In this document: positions 21,956 to 33,658 of the stretch, piece after piece
Layout: each line of letters begins with the position of its first letter
How positions within the stretch are numbered: position 1 is the first letter of the stretch
Assembly: GCA_008802785.1 (NCBI GenBank)
Contig: VUYT01000010.1
Location: 124,001-188,000 of the forward strand
DNA length: 64,000 bases
From: Symmetrospora coprosmae
Taxonomy: Eukaryota; Basidiomycota; Cystobasidiomycetes; Symmetrosporaceae
Direction: 5' to 3'
Notes under the pieces: generated by a model
Database searches by the model: none
The model's input: only the letters and a program-made list of their open reading frames with translations
Told to the model about the DNA's origin: nothing
Translations under genes and position numbers: made by a program

Positions 21956-22757
21956 CAGTGCAGAGGAGAGACGGCTTATCGTGCGGGATTGCTTCGGCCG
22001 TCGCGTGCGAGCGATAGGGGTGCACGTGACGAAGGAGGGGCGATGCGGGCATCAATGATAGCCATATAGAGCGTATCTAGATGGTGTTCAAAGCGTAGTA
22101 GGCTTAGAACCAAGCGCACAAGACGCACAAGACGTCCCGGGGCTTGGACTGGGGCAAAATTGCAAGTTGGCGGGAGCTTCTTCCGGTGGCTCCCTGCCGG
22201 GAAACGCAGGAGCAGGACTGTCAACAAGCCTCTAAGTGAGCCTCTCGAGTAGTGATACTGTCCAACAAGAGCAGAGAACACATCCTGCGTGTTTTGTGTG
22301 CCGAAAAGTTCCCTGGCATGCGAAGCTTCCCTGGTCTTGTGCCTGGCTTCGGGCGGAGCTCAGGACGGCCACAGAACGCACAGTATGCCCTTGATTGAGC
22401 TATAAAGGGTACGAGTTGTGCAAATCAGTGTGCAAAGCATGTGCAGCAAAGAAGCACGAAAGAAGTCGCGTTCTGGCCGAAGCTTCCTCGGATTCGTGCG
22501 GAGGCGCTCGGGAGCTTGGAAGGGTCCAGGACAGGCAAATAAGCTCCGATTTCGCTGGAAACTTGATATGTTAATGTCATAGAGTGGTTTCGTACACACA
22601 GACGTTCTTTAGTGTGAAAAGTTACGTCCTGGTCCGGCTACGCCGAATCCCTGCCGGAGGGCTCGGGGGCGTCGTGGGGTCCCGCCGGCCGCCCAGACGT
22701 AAGACGACTCTCCCAAGACGTTCTGGCATCGTAGATCAGGGCCCAGAGCAGCAAAAA
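21956..22757. other. Upstream region of guanine deaminase and tRNA 3' flank
   Basis: About 800 bases with no gene recognised; promoter of the minus-strand GUD1 gene. Around 22300-22600 the base composition is more AT-rich than the surrounding genes. Confidence 0.5.
22753..22757 (-). terminator. Pol III T5 terminator of tRNA-Leu
   Basis: Directly after the discriminator base the transcript strand reads TTTTT, the standard RNA polymerase III stop. Confidence 0.9.
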
Positions 22758-22855
22758 TGCGATGAACAGGACTCGAACCTGCGCGGATTGCTCCAACACG
22801 AGACGTCTGGATGTTTCACCTGAACGTGCCGCCATAACCACTCGGCCATCATCGC
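22758..22855 (-). tRNA. tRNA-Leu (anticodon CAG) with a 17-nt intron
   Basis: The minus strand folds as a class II tRNA. Acceptor stem GCGATGA pairs with TCATCGC and the discriminator is A. The D-arm is GCCGAGTGGTTATGGC. The anticodon stem GCACG pairs with CGTGT across an intron, with loop TTCAGG + intron + T giving anticodon CAG at 34-36. A short variable arm GGA/TCC and T-arm GCAGG-TTCGAGT-CCTGT complete it. The intron starts directly after position 37, the canonical site. T-loop TTCGAGT is the B box. CAG with the leucine class II architecture indicates decoding of CUG as leucine. Confidence 0.93.
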
Positions 22856-23600
22856 GAAACGTTGTTGTACAGACGTTCTGCTCATTGTGCTCAATGTGCG
22901 TATCATATCCATTTGTTCGATAGTCCAGAGGATCCAGACGCCCCGACCCTACGGACCGCAACCATGCGGAACAGGTACTGCGGAGGGAAGCTCGCAAAAG
23001 CAATCTAACGCTTTTTACGAATCGAATGCGGCTAGTCTCGTAGCTATACGATGTCTGGCCGACGTGCCAAAGCCCTTTCCATTGCCAGTCATCTACGCTT
23101 GTGTGGAGACATGTCGGGGCTACTGCCACCCGACAGGAACGAGCCGAAAGTCATCGCAAAGTGGACGAACCGCAGGTAAAAGGCCAGAACAAGACATGGT
23201 CTGCCTGTCGAGTCCATCTAGGCTCTGTAGCGCCCAGTGAGGATCCCTGCAGAATCTCCGCAAATGGTCGCAGCGGCGTCTCGGATGACCTCCGAAAATC
23301 ACACGTGACCTTGTACCGCCGCAGGTCCGCATCCGGGTCGAAGCACATTTAAGCAGATTGTTGGCAAGCGCTACTCTCGCGCAGGGCAGTCCGTAGTAAC
23401 CAGTCACCTCCTGGTCGCCGCTTGCTTTTCTCCAGGCCGCTTATCCTGTGCTTGCCACAGTATCATCAGGACAGATCCTGTTGCCCCCGACACCTACTTC
23501 TGCGCCCAGCCATTATTTTTTACATGACAAGGCTCGTCCTTGTTTCATATCAGAGGCTTGTTCGGGAGAATCTCTACATTACGCTGTGACCGCTCCAGCC
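22856..23600. other. Intergenic, tRNA upstream flank and promoter of WD40 gene
   Basis: No gene recognised in 745 bases. The last 200 bases before 23601 are pyrimidine-rich (cttgcttttctcc), typical of a fungal 5' flank. An in-frame ATG at 23448 would extend the WD40 protein by 51 residues. Confidence 0.5.
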
Positions 23601-25944
23601 ATGCCCCTCCACCACCGCCAGCAGGATGGCCGGCCAACGTCATCATCAGCCTGGAGCACGCAGCTCAGCCAGCTCGACAGCCTGAGCTCGCGCACGCCGT
23701 CCGCTTCATCGAGTCACACCAGCTATCCCTCCACGTCGACGCTCCGCTCCTTACTGCGGTCCTGCTCTGGCGAGTCGCGCGACTCGGACTGGATCTCGCG
23801 CTTTGACGTGGTCGACGTCCTTGGCGGCGAGGGAGAGGAAGGGTACGGAGCTGGTGGGGCAGTCGGTGTATACGGCCATACTGGGTGCATCAACGCGCTC
23901 AGCTGGTCCAGCGATGGCTCGTTGCTGGCCAGTGGGAGCGACGACACACGGATCTGCCTGTGGAAGGTCGGGCAGGAACCGGCAAGCAGCCATCCGATGC
24001 AGGAGCATGCAGAGGAGATAGTGCAGAGCTACTCGTCACTGGGCATGGGCCTATCTGCAATGTAGGCCAAGCTCCTCGTCCTCATGGCCGACTCCCAGCT
24101 AACTGCCCGTCCTGCGTCACAGCATCCACACGAACCACCGAGCCAACATCTTCAGCGTCAAGTTCTCGCCTACTTCCTCCAACACCCTCTTCTCCTGCGC
24201 CGGGGACCACGAAGTCCGCGTGTTTGACCTGACGACTTCGGCAGCCATCGCAAGCTCCGTCACGTCCACCTCGCCCACTTCAGGCGCCACCGGTCGGCGC
24301 CACAAACACAAGACTCCCTACGCGCGCGAGTGGACCGAGTATCCTGGCAACGGAAGCGATACAAGCGCCGGCGCCCTCAAGCGCGTCTTTCGATGCCACC
24401 GCGGGCGCGTCAAGCGTATCGCCACGGAAGAGTACAGCGATTCCGTCTTTCTCACCTGCAGCGAGGACGGCTCGGTGCGGCAGCATGACCTGCGTGTTGG
24501 GCACTCATGTCAGCGGCGCGAGTGCCCGCCGCCCTTGTGCGACTATCGGCCGCTCGGCATGGGTCTGTACAGTCTCACGACCTCCCCACTCCGCCCTGAC
24601 CTCTTTGTCGTCGCGGGCACCAGCCCCTATGCGTACCTCCACGACAGACGGATGGTTCCGAGAAACATGGCCGAGGAGTGGGGCGTGCCACTCAACCCGA
24701 CTCAGCTTACACAATGTGTGCGGCGCTTCGGGCCGCCGATTCCGAGTTCTGCAGATGAGCCAGAAGAGGAGCATGAAGAAGTGGATGAAGGTGTAGGACC
24801 TCCGATTCCACCGGGAATAGCAGCGGCGAGAGACCGAGCAAGAAGAGCGCGCAACGTACGAAAGCGCATTGACAGGGATAGGGAAGCTGAAGGGCGGCAT
24901 GTCACGGCTGCCAAGCTCAGCGTACACAACGGTAGAGAGCTTCTCCTGACGTACAGCGGCGGGAATGTCTGCCTGTACGACATCTTCGACGAGCCTGAGG
25001 CAGTCAAACCTGCGGTGATGCAAGCCTCATCTGAAAGCAGAAGGATTAGCACTGCAAAGGTGCCGAATCCGGAGGAGAGGAGCGAGTTTGTGGCCAGCTC
25101 CACACTGGCGGACGACCGGACTTTGGCGCCAGATCAAGCGGATGGCAGCAGCGCCTCATACACCCCAGCCGGGAACGCCTCCTCTACAGCTCCTCCTCCA
25201 ACAGCGCAAGAGCAGGGCAGAATCGCTAGCCCGGAACAGCAGGAGGATGATGACGAGGAAGAGTCAGGAGGAGACGAAGAAGACGAGGCGTCCTCCGGGA
25301 TGGGCGAGTTCGAGGACGACTCCAGCGACGCTGAGGAGCTCGAGGACGACATTTCCGACTCGGATGGGCCATCAGAGGAGACGACCGTCCCTTCTGTGGC
25401 CGCCGCATCCTCGCGCATCCCACTTGTGCGACCCCGCCTGCAATACTCTGGACATCGCAACGTCGACACCGTAAAGGACGTCAATTTTGGCGGCGGGCCG
25501 AACGACTCGCTCGTCCTCAGCGGATCCGACGATGGCAATGTGTTTGTGTACCGCAAGCGGACCACCGAGCTCGTTGGCATCCTGCACGCGGACGAGAGCG
25601 TCGTCAATGTCATGACGTTTCACCCGCGCCTGCCCGTGCTCGCCTGCTCCGGGATCGACAACTCGGTCAAGCTGCTGGCCCCTACAAACAAGCCGGAGAA
25701 GCGCTTTAGTAGGATGGACAAGCGCGAGGAGATCATGGAGAAGAACAGGGACGCCAGCTGGACGAGCGATGCGCTGTCCATGCCGTCCAGCGCCATCATG
25801 AGAATGCTCAACCGAGCGTTGGAGGGATCCGGAGAGGAGGGGGAACCAGGGCAGACCAGACGCATCCCCATCTCGATGCTGATGCAGATGGCGCAGGAGC
25901 AGAGAGGGGAGGGAGGGGATGAAGGTGAGTGCGTAGTGAGCTGA
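23601..25944 (+). CDS. WD40 protein, Iqw1/DCAF6-like CRL4 substrate receptor
   Basis: Reading: join(23601..24061, 24123..25944), 760 aa. Related to the DDB1-CUL4-associated WD40 factors DCAF6/DCAF8 and fission-yeast Iqw1. After a Ser-rich leader come WD repeats: GHTGCINALSWSSDGSLL, LASGSDDTRICLW, HRANIFSVKFSP, CAGDHEVRVFDL, CHRGRVKRIATEE and FLTCSEDGSVRQHDLR. The family segment FVVAGTSPYAYLHDRRM follows. A charged insert includes a long acidic tract (DDDEEESGGDEEDE) before the last repeats (GHRNVDTVKDVNFGG, VLSGSDDGNVFVY, ACSGIDNSVKLL). HDLR and VRVFDL are DWD-box-like. The alternative start at 23448 is in frame. A small extra 3' exon after gaaggtgagt near 25925 is also possible. Confidence 0.88.
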
Positions 25945-26212
25945 GCCTGTAGCCATATGCATATCGTGTAGTCTGCATTTAATGTAGCGCCTGCTGTTGC
26001 CTTGCTGCAACCTGCCCCTCTGTTTATGTATTCTGCCACCACCAGGCCCGCCCTGCCCGCCGTGCTCATCAGGCGGGGTCGACGCGTCTCTCTGCCTCCT
26101 CCGTCACCGGACAGCCAGACGAGCACGGGGAGAAGCAGCATCAGCAGGCAGCATAGCAGCGGCGGACTGCAGTCAGGGCTCAGCCATCAGCCCGCGTCAG
26201 AGAGGCCGCACC

Positions 26213-29200
26213 ATGCCCTCCCGAGCCGCCTCGTTCTCGCTCGACAGCCTCCCAGCCCTGCTCGCAACCATCTTTGACCAGTCGCAGAAGAGCGCATCGA
26301 CGCACCGCAAGAACATTGCCCTGCTCTTCAAGTTGTTTACGACATGCAGCGCAATCACCGAGCCTCTCCCAGGCGACCGCGGCTTGCTTCTGACGGGCGA
26401 GAAGGCGTTCGTCACGGCCTTGAAGGAAGGCGGCATCAACAGGATCCTCCCCGTCAAGAAAGGCCAGACCAACGCCGATAGGATCGTCAAGCTCGTCTGC
26501 GCGTTCATCAGCCATGCTGGGGAGCAGGAAGGTGGGTGCAGGCGCGTGGGCGGACGAGGTTGGGCAAGCTGTGGCGAACCGGGCGGCGTCGCGTCCTTCT
26601 GCGGGCGAGGATGCGACAGCAGCAGCAGCGTGCGATACAGCAGACTGAACTTCTCGGCCTTGTCGAATACAGCGGCCAGGCAGACTGCCGATGGCGAGGC
26701 AGAAGACGCGACGCCCATATCGCGGCTCACCTCTAGCCTGCTCAAGCACCTCCTGAAAGGCTTCACTGCAAAGGACAAGAACGTCCGCTTCAGGAGCACA
26801 CAATTCGTTGCTACTCTGATGTCAGGTCTAGGCGAGCTCGAGTGAGTGCGCGCGATACTCTTTCATTCTCGACCCGCCTAATCGACAGCGATGTCCCCGT
26901 CTCGCAGCAACACGGACTATCAGGCCTTGCTGTCCGCCCTCCTCCTCCGGATACGAGACAAGGAAGGCGCCATCCGCGTGCAGGCCGTCCTTGCCCTCTC
27001 CAAACTGCAGAACCCAGACGAGCTCGTTCACTTGCCCGAGATCGGCGAAGACGGCGTCCCGACAGCTGAGGGCGACCTAAGCTTTGACGACCTTATTCTC
27101 GTGGGCGCGGACAGCGACATGGAAAATCCTACAAAGGTCCTCATCGATGTCATGCGGCACGACCCTTCTGCGTATGTTCTCACCGTTCTTTTGCCTATCC
27201 TAACAGCAGCTGACAGCTGGTCCATCGCACGTGATAGCGAGGTCCGCCGGGCCGCTCTGTTCCAGCTGCAGCTCGTCCCGCAGACATTGCCGTACGTCCT
27301 CTCCCGCGCACGCGATGCCGATCCCATCAACCGCCGGCTCCTCTACGCGTCTTGCCTCGCCGAGCTGCCCAACATGGGCGTCCTTACACCGTCTCAGCGC
27401 GTCCTCATCGTCAAGTACGGGTGCGCGGACCGTGAGGAGAGCGTAAAGAAGGCCGCGACAGCGCTGCTGGGCAAGTGGGCTGCGCTGGGCAGCGGCAGGG
27501 AGGGCGGCGAGCAGATTGATGGTCAGGAGGCTGTTCACGAAGTGAGTCTGCACGCACGTCTAGGCCTTTCACCATTGAGTGATCGTTGACATGCGTCCTC
27601 GGCTTTTGCAGTTTGTGTCCCTGTTTGACGTGGTGGGCGAGGTAAAGACGGCAGAGCTGGCCATTCAGGCCATTTTTGAGTCGCGCCAGGACCTCGCGCT
27701 TCAGCTACAATTTCCAGATGCATACTGGCACGAGCTCACGCCCGAGTCTGCGCTCATTGCGCGGCTGTACATCGCACATTGCAAGGCTACCAATGTGAGT
27801 GGATGTGACGCGCCGCTCGGCTCCATGCCCTGTATCGGCAGCCAGGCACTGACAGGTCTTCGCTGTAATACATAAAGGATGAGATTCGCCTTGAAGTTTC
27901 ACTCCCGGTCATCACCGCCTTCGCATTCAAGATCCAGGCCGTGCACAACACGCTACTCGAACTTCACGGACAGATCCTCGCATCGACCGAAGACGACGGA
28001 CTCCTCCAAGCTGAAGATAGAGACGCGCTTCTGCGCAATTCTGAAAATGTCACTTTTGTGATTGACCAGCTGCTCCAGGTTGCTCTCCTCGCCGATTACG
28101 GCGACGAGATCGGTCGGAGAAAGATGTTTACCCTCGTCCGTGCGTACATCTGCTTTCTCACATGCTGGTGCTGCATGCCAGTCTTGCTGAGCCGCACTCC
28201 TACCTCAGGCGACATGATCTCGGACCCAAATCTCCCATCCAGCCTCATTTCTGGCTGCATGGACGTCCTGCACAAGCTCTCGTCGCACGAGCGCGACTTC
28301 CAGCGCGTCATTGTCGAGATTGTGCAGAATGTGCGCGAGGACGCCAATGCCGCAAACGAGACGCCGGACCCGGAGGCCATGACCGAGGACGATGAAGAGG
28401 ATGACGAGGCCGAGCTGCTCGATCTCGAGAACGCGACAGCCGAGGAGATCGCTGCGGACCAAAGGCGGCGTCTCGAAAAGGCCGCAAAAAAGATGCAGAA
28501 CCAGACGCTCGACTTGGAGAAGAAAGAGACGTACATTCGCTGTTTGGAGCTTGTGCGCGCGCTGCTTGAGCGTGTCGATGGGGTGAGGCGCTGCTTTTCC
28601 GCTGCTCGAAAAGGTGATAGACCGCTGACCATCGTCACGCACCAGGTCCTCTCGGACAACGCCACCCTCATGGGCCTCGTGCACGACCTGATTGTGCCGA
28701 GCGTCAAGTCGAAGGAGCCCGAGATCCGCGAGAACGGCCTGCTCTGTTTGGGCCTGTGCTGCCTCCTCGACAAGTCGTACGCGCTCGATTCGTTCGGCCT
28801 GTTCGTGCACCAGTCGCAAGAGACGAATGGCGAGCTGCAGATCAAGATCTTCAAGATCATCTTCGACATCCTCATGCTATACGGCGTGTCCTTCCTGACG
28901 GAGAAATTTGAAGATCACGATGTGCGTCCGCGTCTTTGGCTTGTAAGGCAGAGCGAGCTGATGTCGAGGTGGTTCCCACGTGAGATCAGGCCAAGCGCGT
29001 GCTCGAATTCCTCCTTCACGCACTCAACCAAGACTCGATGGAGATTCAGGCAGTTGCAGCTATCGGCATCGCCAAGCTCATGCTGTCGGGCATGGTCGCA
29101 GACAATGAGGTGCGTCTGTTTCGCTAGCCTGGCTTACCGCTACCAAGTAAATGCGCTAATGACGTCCGTGCCGTATTCGCTCGCCAAACAGGTCCTCAAG

Positions 29201-30585
29201 CGCCTTGTCCTCGTCTACTTTGCGCCAGAGACCATCGACAACCTCGAGCTCCGACAGTGCCTGAGCTACTTCTTCCCCGTCTACTGCTATTCCCAGAGCG
29301 CGAACCAGAAGCGCATGCAGGAGGTGAGTGGGCTAGGCTCCAGTCATACTGGCAGAGAACTGCAGCTGATCTTTAACGAACTATGCGGCCTAGATATTCC
29401 TCTCGTGCCTGGAGATTCTCTCTGTGGTGCACGAAGACTTGGACGACCCTTCCATGATGGTCTCGCCTGTTCAGCTGGCGAATCAGCTGCTCGACTGGAC
29501 GGATCCACAGAAGGCAGTGTACGTATCTATTGTTCATATCCAGGCTATACACCCGCTGACACGCGATGCTCCCTCCATAGCGCGCCCGAAGGCGTCAAGG
29601 TCGATGAGACGATTCAGGTGGATCTGACCATCGATATCCTCAAGCAGATTTACAAGGAGCCCAAGAAGGAGACGCGGAAGCAGCTCTGCCAGCTACTCGG
29701 CAAGCTGCACATCCCGGACAGCCTGGACGAGTGGCAGTGCAAGAATGTTCTGCTCCTCATCAGCCAGCTAGACAGCGTGAGTGCTTTTGCGCTCAGCAAA
29801 CGTCAGGGTTTGTAGCTCGGCTCATTCTGCTCTGCTCCCATCTGCAGCACCGGCCGCTCAAGGACACGGTCTCACGTAACGCCCTGACGCGCTTCGAAAA
29901 CGGCCTGAAGAAGCGCTTCCCTGCGCCAGTGCCCCTCAACGAGGACGAGTTCCGCGAGCTGGACCAGCTGCTGGGCGTCGTGACGTTCCTAGATGCAATC
30001 CGGGCGGAGAACGATGAGCGCGAGAGTGGCGACGAGTTCGAGCAGCCCGATGCGGGCGCAAAGAAGAAGCCTGCTGCTGCGACCAGAAAGAGGAAGATCA
30101 GCAGGAGCCCGAGCGTCGCGAGCACCGCTGGGTCAGTCGCTGCGGCTCCGCGGGGAAGATCTGTCTCGGCTACTGTTGAGCCCGACACTTCTATTATCCG
30201 AAGATCTGCGTGAGTGGTACAGATGATCCGGATGCTGCCGGGATGAGACTGATGAGTCTGTCCGCCCGAACGCAGGCGCGCTCCAAAGCCGGCGGCCAAG
30301 AAGCAGCCCGTCATTGTCGAGGAGGACGAGTCCGAGTCTGAGTCTAGCTCAGAATCAGAGTCAGCAAGCGATGCCGAGAGCGAATCGGCTGAGGACGACG
30401 AGGCGGAGACGAGTAAGGAGTCTCTGCCGAAGAAGGTTGCTCCACCTGCAAAGGCCAAGCCGAAGGCAAAAGCAGCGTCCAAGGCGGCGTCAAGACCTGT
30501 CTCCAAGACTGCGTCGACGTCCAGTACCGGCTCCAAGGCAAGCGCGACTCAGGACGCGTCTGATGATACGGACGACACGATGTAA
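26213..30585 (+). CDS. YCG1: Condensin complex non-SMC subunit (Cnd3/Ycg1/CAP-G)
   Basis: HEAT-repeat kleisin-binding subunit of condensin, loading the complex on DNA for chromosome compaction. The start at 26213 gives MPSRAASFSLDSLPALLATIF, then LFKLFTTCSAITEPLP, RIVKLVCAFISHAGEQE, FTAKDKNVRFRSTQFVATLM and LLLRIRDKEGAIRVQAVLAL. Family-like repeats include NPTKVLIDVMRHDPSAYV, DSEVRRAALFQL, LSRARDADPINRRLLYA and SVKKAATALLGKWA. The middle has an acidic tract (EDDEEDDEAELLD), then VKSKEPEIRENGLLCLGLCCL, LRQCLSYFFPVYCYS and LNEDEFRELDQLLGVVTFLD. The C-terminus is a Ser/Lys/Asp-rich disordered tail ending DDTDDTM. About ten short introns interrupt the gene. It overlaps no neighbour. Confidence 0.93.
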
Positions 30586-30749
30586 AGTAGAGCAAGAGAC
30601 TGGCTTGACACGGAGTTGTGATGCAGATATATGAACAGGCTGGTCGTACAACGAACAAGGCAGACGAAGGAGACTCTGTACTGAGATAGTCCACGGTCAG
30701 AAGTTCGAAGGAATGCAACAAGCAGGCTGGCTCGGACTGCAGTGGACGA

Positions 30750-33204
30750 TTAAGACGCGGAGCTACCGCTGCTCGAGCGGAGCTGCGCCTTTCGTTCGAC
30801 TTCGTTCCACCATCCCGAGTTGCTGCTCTGCCTTCTGCGCTGCGCAGCTGCTCGGAGGACTTCTGCGTCCCTGTGTGGCACGCCGATGCCCAAGCCCTGC
30901 CTATCCTTCGATGCTGCGCTGGCGTCGCCGAGGCTGGGGCTACCAAGCGGCGACGATGCGGGAGCATGGGCGGACCGCCACTCTTTTGCCTGCTTCTGGG
31001 CTGCTGACACGCGCTGGATGGCATTGAGCAGCGATGGCGTTGCTTGCACTGCGATCTGGTCGTACGGGTTCTCGGCTGTTGTAGGGAGGACGGGCGAGTA
31101 CGAGTAGGTGGAAGCGGGGGAAGGCCGGGGCGCGACGGGTCCCGAGAGCGACAGGGCTGGAGAGGGCCGCTGTAGAATGCCAGAGACGACCGAGCTCGAG
31201 GAGGACGAGGAGGATGCCGAGGTGGAGCGAGGGACGATCTTCGGCCGCGTCGGAGAAGTGGGTGCTTTTGCCAGGTTGGAAGAGCGTGTCTGCTCATCTT
31301 CCGCAAGCTTGGACAACGCCGGTACAGCCTTCCTGGTTCCGCTGCGATGCGGCTTGATCGCACTGTCGGGCTGATGATCTTCGAACGAGACGCCAAAGAC
31401 GATCTTGAGCGGACCGCTCGTCCTGCGCTTGTCCGAGTCGTCCGCGACGGTCTTGTGTGAGGCTAGACTGCCAGACGATCGTTCCTGCTTGCCAGGAGCG
31501 GCATCATAGCCCTCTGACTGGCCATGGCCGATGTGCGGTGTGTCACCGCCAAGCACAGTTGAGCCGGAAAGCGAAGGCGTGCGACCAAGGTCCGGCGAGT
31601 CCGGAAAGGCGGGCGGTAGAGACGCGTCGTACGCCGGCACGGAGCGGAAGCTTGGCTCGCTACCGTTGCGCTGGAGGTAGTGCTGCGGATGGTAGACTGG
31701 CCGGTGGCCTGCATCGTACAGGTAGCCCGGGTCTTTCTCGTTCCCGTACGCACGGTCGTCATCGTGCACCTCGCCGTATGCGGGGTCGTCGTACAGGCCC
31801 AGCCCGACGCCCGCATACGCGTCATCGTACCGCGCTGGCGCTTTGCGTGTGCTTGTCGAGGGGCCAAGCGCGGCAGAGTGGGGTGAAGTACCGCCGTACG
31901 GGTCGTCCATCTCGAGGGTGGGGACGGCTTCCATGTCGCCTCTGCCTCTGCTGCCCCTGCTGGCGTAGCTCGCTGGAGTCCGCGCGGTGCTAGAGCTGAA
32001 CAGGCGCGAGAAGCGCCCGCGCGGCTTGCTGAAGACACCCAGTCGGCCGTGGGCGAGCAGTGGGGTGTGGCCCACCCCGAGAGCCGAGCGGTGCGTCTTT
32101 TCGTCGGACAGGATGGTGCCGAGGTAGCTGTTCCACTCGTGCTCAGGGTCGTCGCCCAGAACAGAGTAGCGCCAGATCTGGAACGCGGTGCCGACGAGGG
32201 AGCTACGGGATGGCCATAGATAGTCAGCTGAAGCAGAGACACCAGCCTCTTGCGCCTAGCGAGAATCAAGACTTACAGCAGCCACGCTCCGGCAAGCAGG
32301 CCCTGGCACCGGCGATCCTGCCACAGCACTACTGTCGGTACTGTCTCTGAGGCAGGTGCTACCGCCTCGGTTGCCACTCTGATGCCCGCATCGCGCGCGA
32401 ACAGCGTGACCGCATCGAGGAGCCCGAGCCTTGTAAAGACGTCGATGCCGAGAACGAATAGCCAAGCTCCGGTGAATGAGCACAGGGCGAGTCCTACGCG
32501 ATGCGCGAGTCTGCGACAGTGTAGCCGCGGGATGGATAGCAGGCTCGTCAGGAGGAGGGATGCTGGTAGGAAGATGGCGAGGACGATGAGGCGGGCGGTC
32601 CGGCTCTTTACGTGGGCTGAGACGGCCAGGAGCGAGGTGAGAGACAGTCTGCGGGGAGATGGGAGTACTGTATCAGTAGTGACGGCGTGTAGAAGCGGAG
32701 GCGAGCCGTCCTGCCTCACCCGCCCGTCCATCCAACGCAGAGATCCGCGATCCATCGCCAGCGCCCGCCGAGGCCTGCGCCGATGCACGCCGGGAGGACT
32801 AGTATAACCAGGAGAGGCGCGCCAGAGAGCGATGGCTCGTCCTGCACAGACAGGATGGCAGCCGTCATGAGGAGGGCGAGGCCGGCTGCGGGAAGATGCA
32901 ATTGAGCGGTCAGTGGCGTTCGAAGCGCGGGCGGGAGTCCACGATGCAACCGCCGGCACCCACCGAATGCTGTTGCCCCGACGAAGATGCCGGTCAGGCC
33001 GCCCTGTACGAGTGGCCTGCTTTCTTCGTTCCCGCGCTCCTTGCCGAGCTTGGACAGCCATCGCCAGCCGTAGACTGCACCAAAGAGGAGGTACAGCCCG
33101 AGGACGACGCAGAGGGTTGTGATGATGGCTCGGACGACGAGGGGCAGTGTCGAGATGATCGCGGTGAGGTGGCCGTCGGTCGCGGATGGCGGCGTTGCGG
33201 ACAT
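30750..33204 (-). CDS. TMEM198/TM7S3-like (DUF4203) membrane protein with long cytosolic tail
   Basis: Multi-pass membrane protein from the ATG at 33204. The N-terminal 300 residues hold about seven hydrophobic helices: AIITTLCVVLGLYLLFGAV, GGLTGIFVGATAFGG, LPAAGLALLMTAAIL, APLLVILVLPACIGAGLGG, LIVLAIFLPASLLLTSLL, LALCSFTGAWLFVLGIDV and a last Trp-containing segment. Spacing and Gly-rich helices recall the fungal TMEM198-like domain. Two introns (about 32655 and 32200) separate the membrane part from a tail of about 450 residues beginning WRYSVLGDDPEHEWNSYLG. The tail is Ser/Pro/Arg-rich with Tyr/Asp-rich patches (YDDAYAGVGLGLYDDP) and presumably cytosolic. Function in fungi is not established. 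The 3' end converges on the condensin gene 164 bases away. Confidence 0.78.
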
Positions 33205-33658
33205 GGTGCCTATGCCGAGTGCGCTCCTCCCTCTGAGCGAGGTGGGTTGCTGCGAGGATGCGCCCGTCTCTCGGTACGTATGCCCGCACTCGGATCAGCT
33301 CACAGCGGTCAGCATCAAACAGAGTCGGTCAGTCAGAGAGATTCGTCAGTCAGTCAGTCAGTCGCAGTCCAAGATTGTCCGTCCATTGTTTCTCATTCTT
33401 TTCCCAGAACCAAAGCTTGCCTCGCTCATACCGTCATCCGTCCGTCTCCTATCCCTGTTGGACCGTTCCAGAGCCAGCTGCAGGCCAGGCCAGGCAGGGC
33501 TGAGGCACTCATGCACAGACGCCAACGACGAAGACGAATGCGGTGACATAGCAGGATGCACTCGATGCATGCATAGACGGCCTCGCAATGGCCATGAGCA
33601 GCAGGAAACACCACCCAGCTTGGACCCCGCGCCGTTGAGCCCCCGAGTCCCGACAGCG
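33205..33658. promoter_or_regulatory. Divergent promoter of the membrane-protein gene and MDM34
   Basis: 454 bases between divergent starts. It includes an uninterrupted (GTCA)n-type run near 33337-33361 (cagtcagtcagtcagtcgc) and shorter gtcag repeats before it. A plus-strand frame in line with MDM34 extends upstream without stop, but the family N-terminus fixes the start at 33659. Confidence 0.65.
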
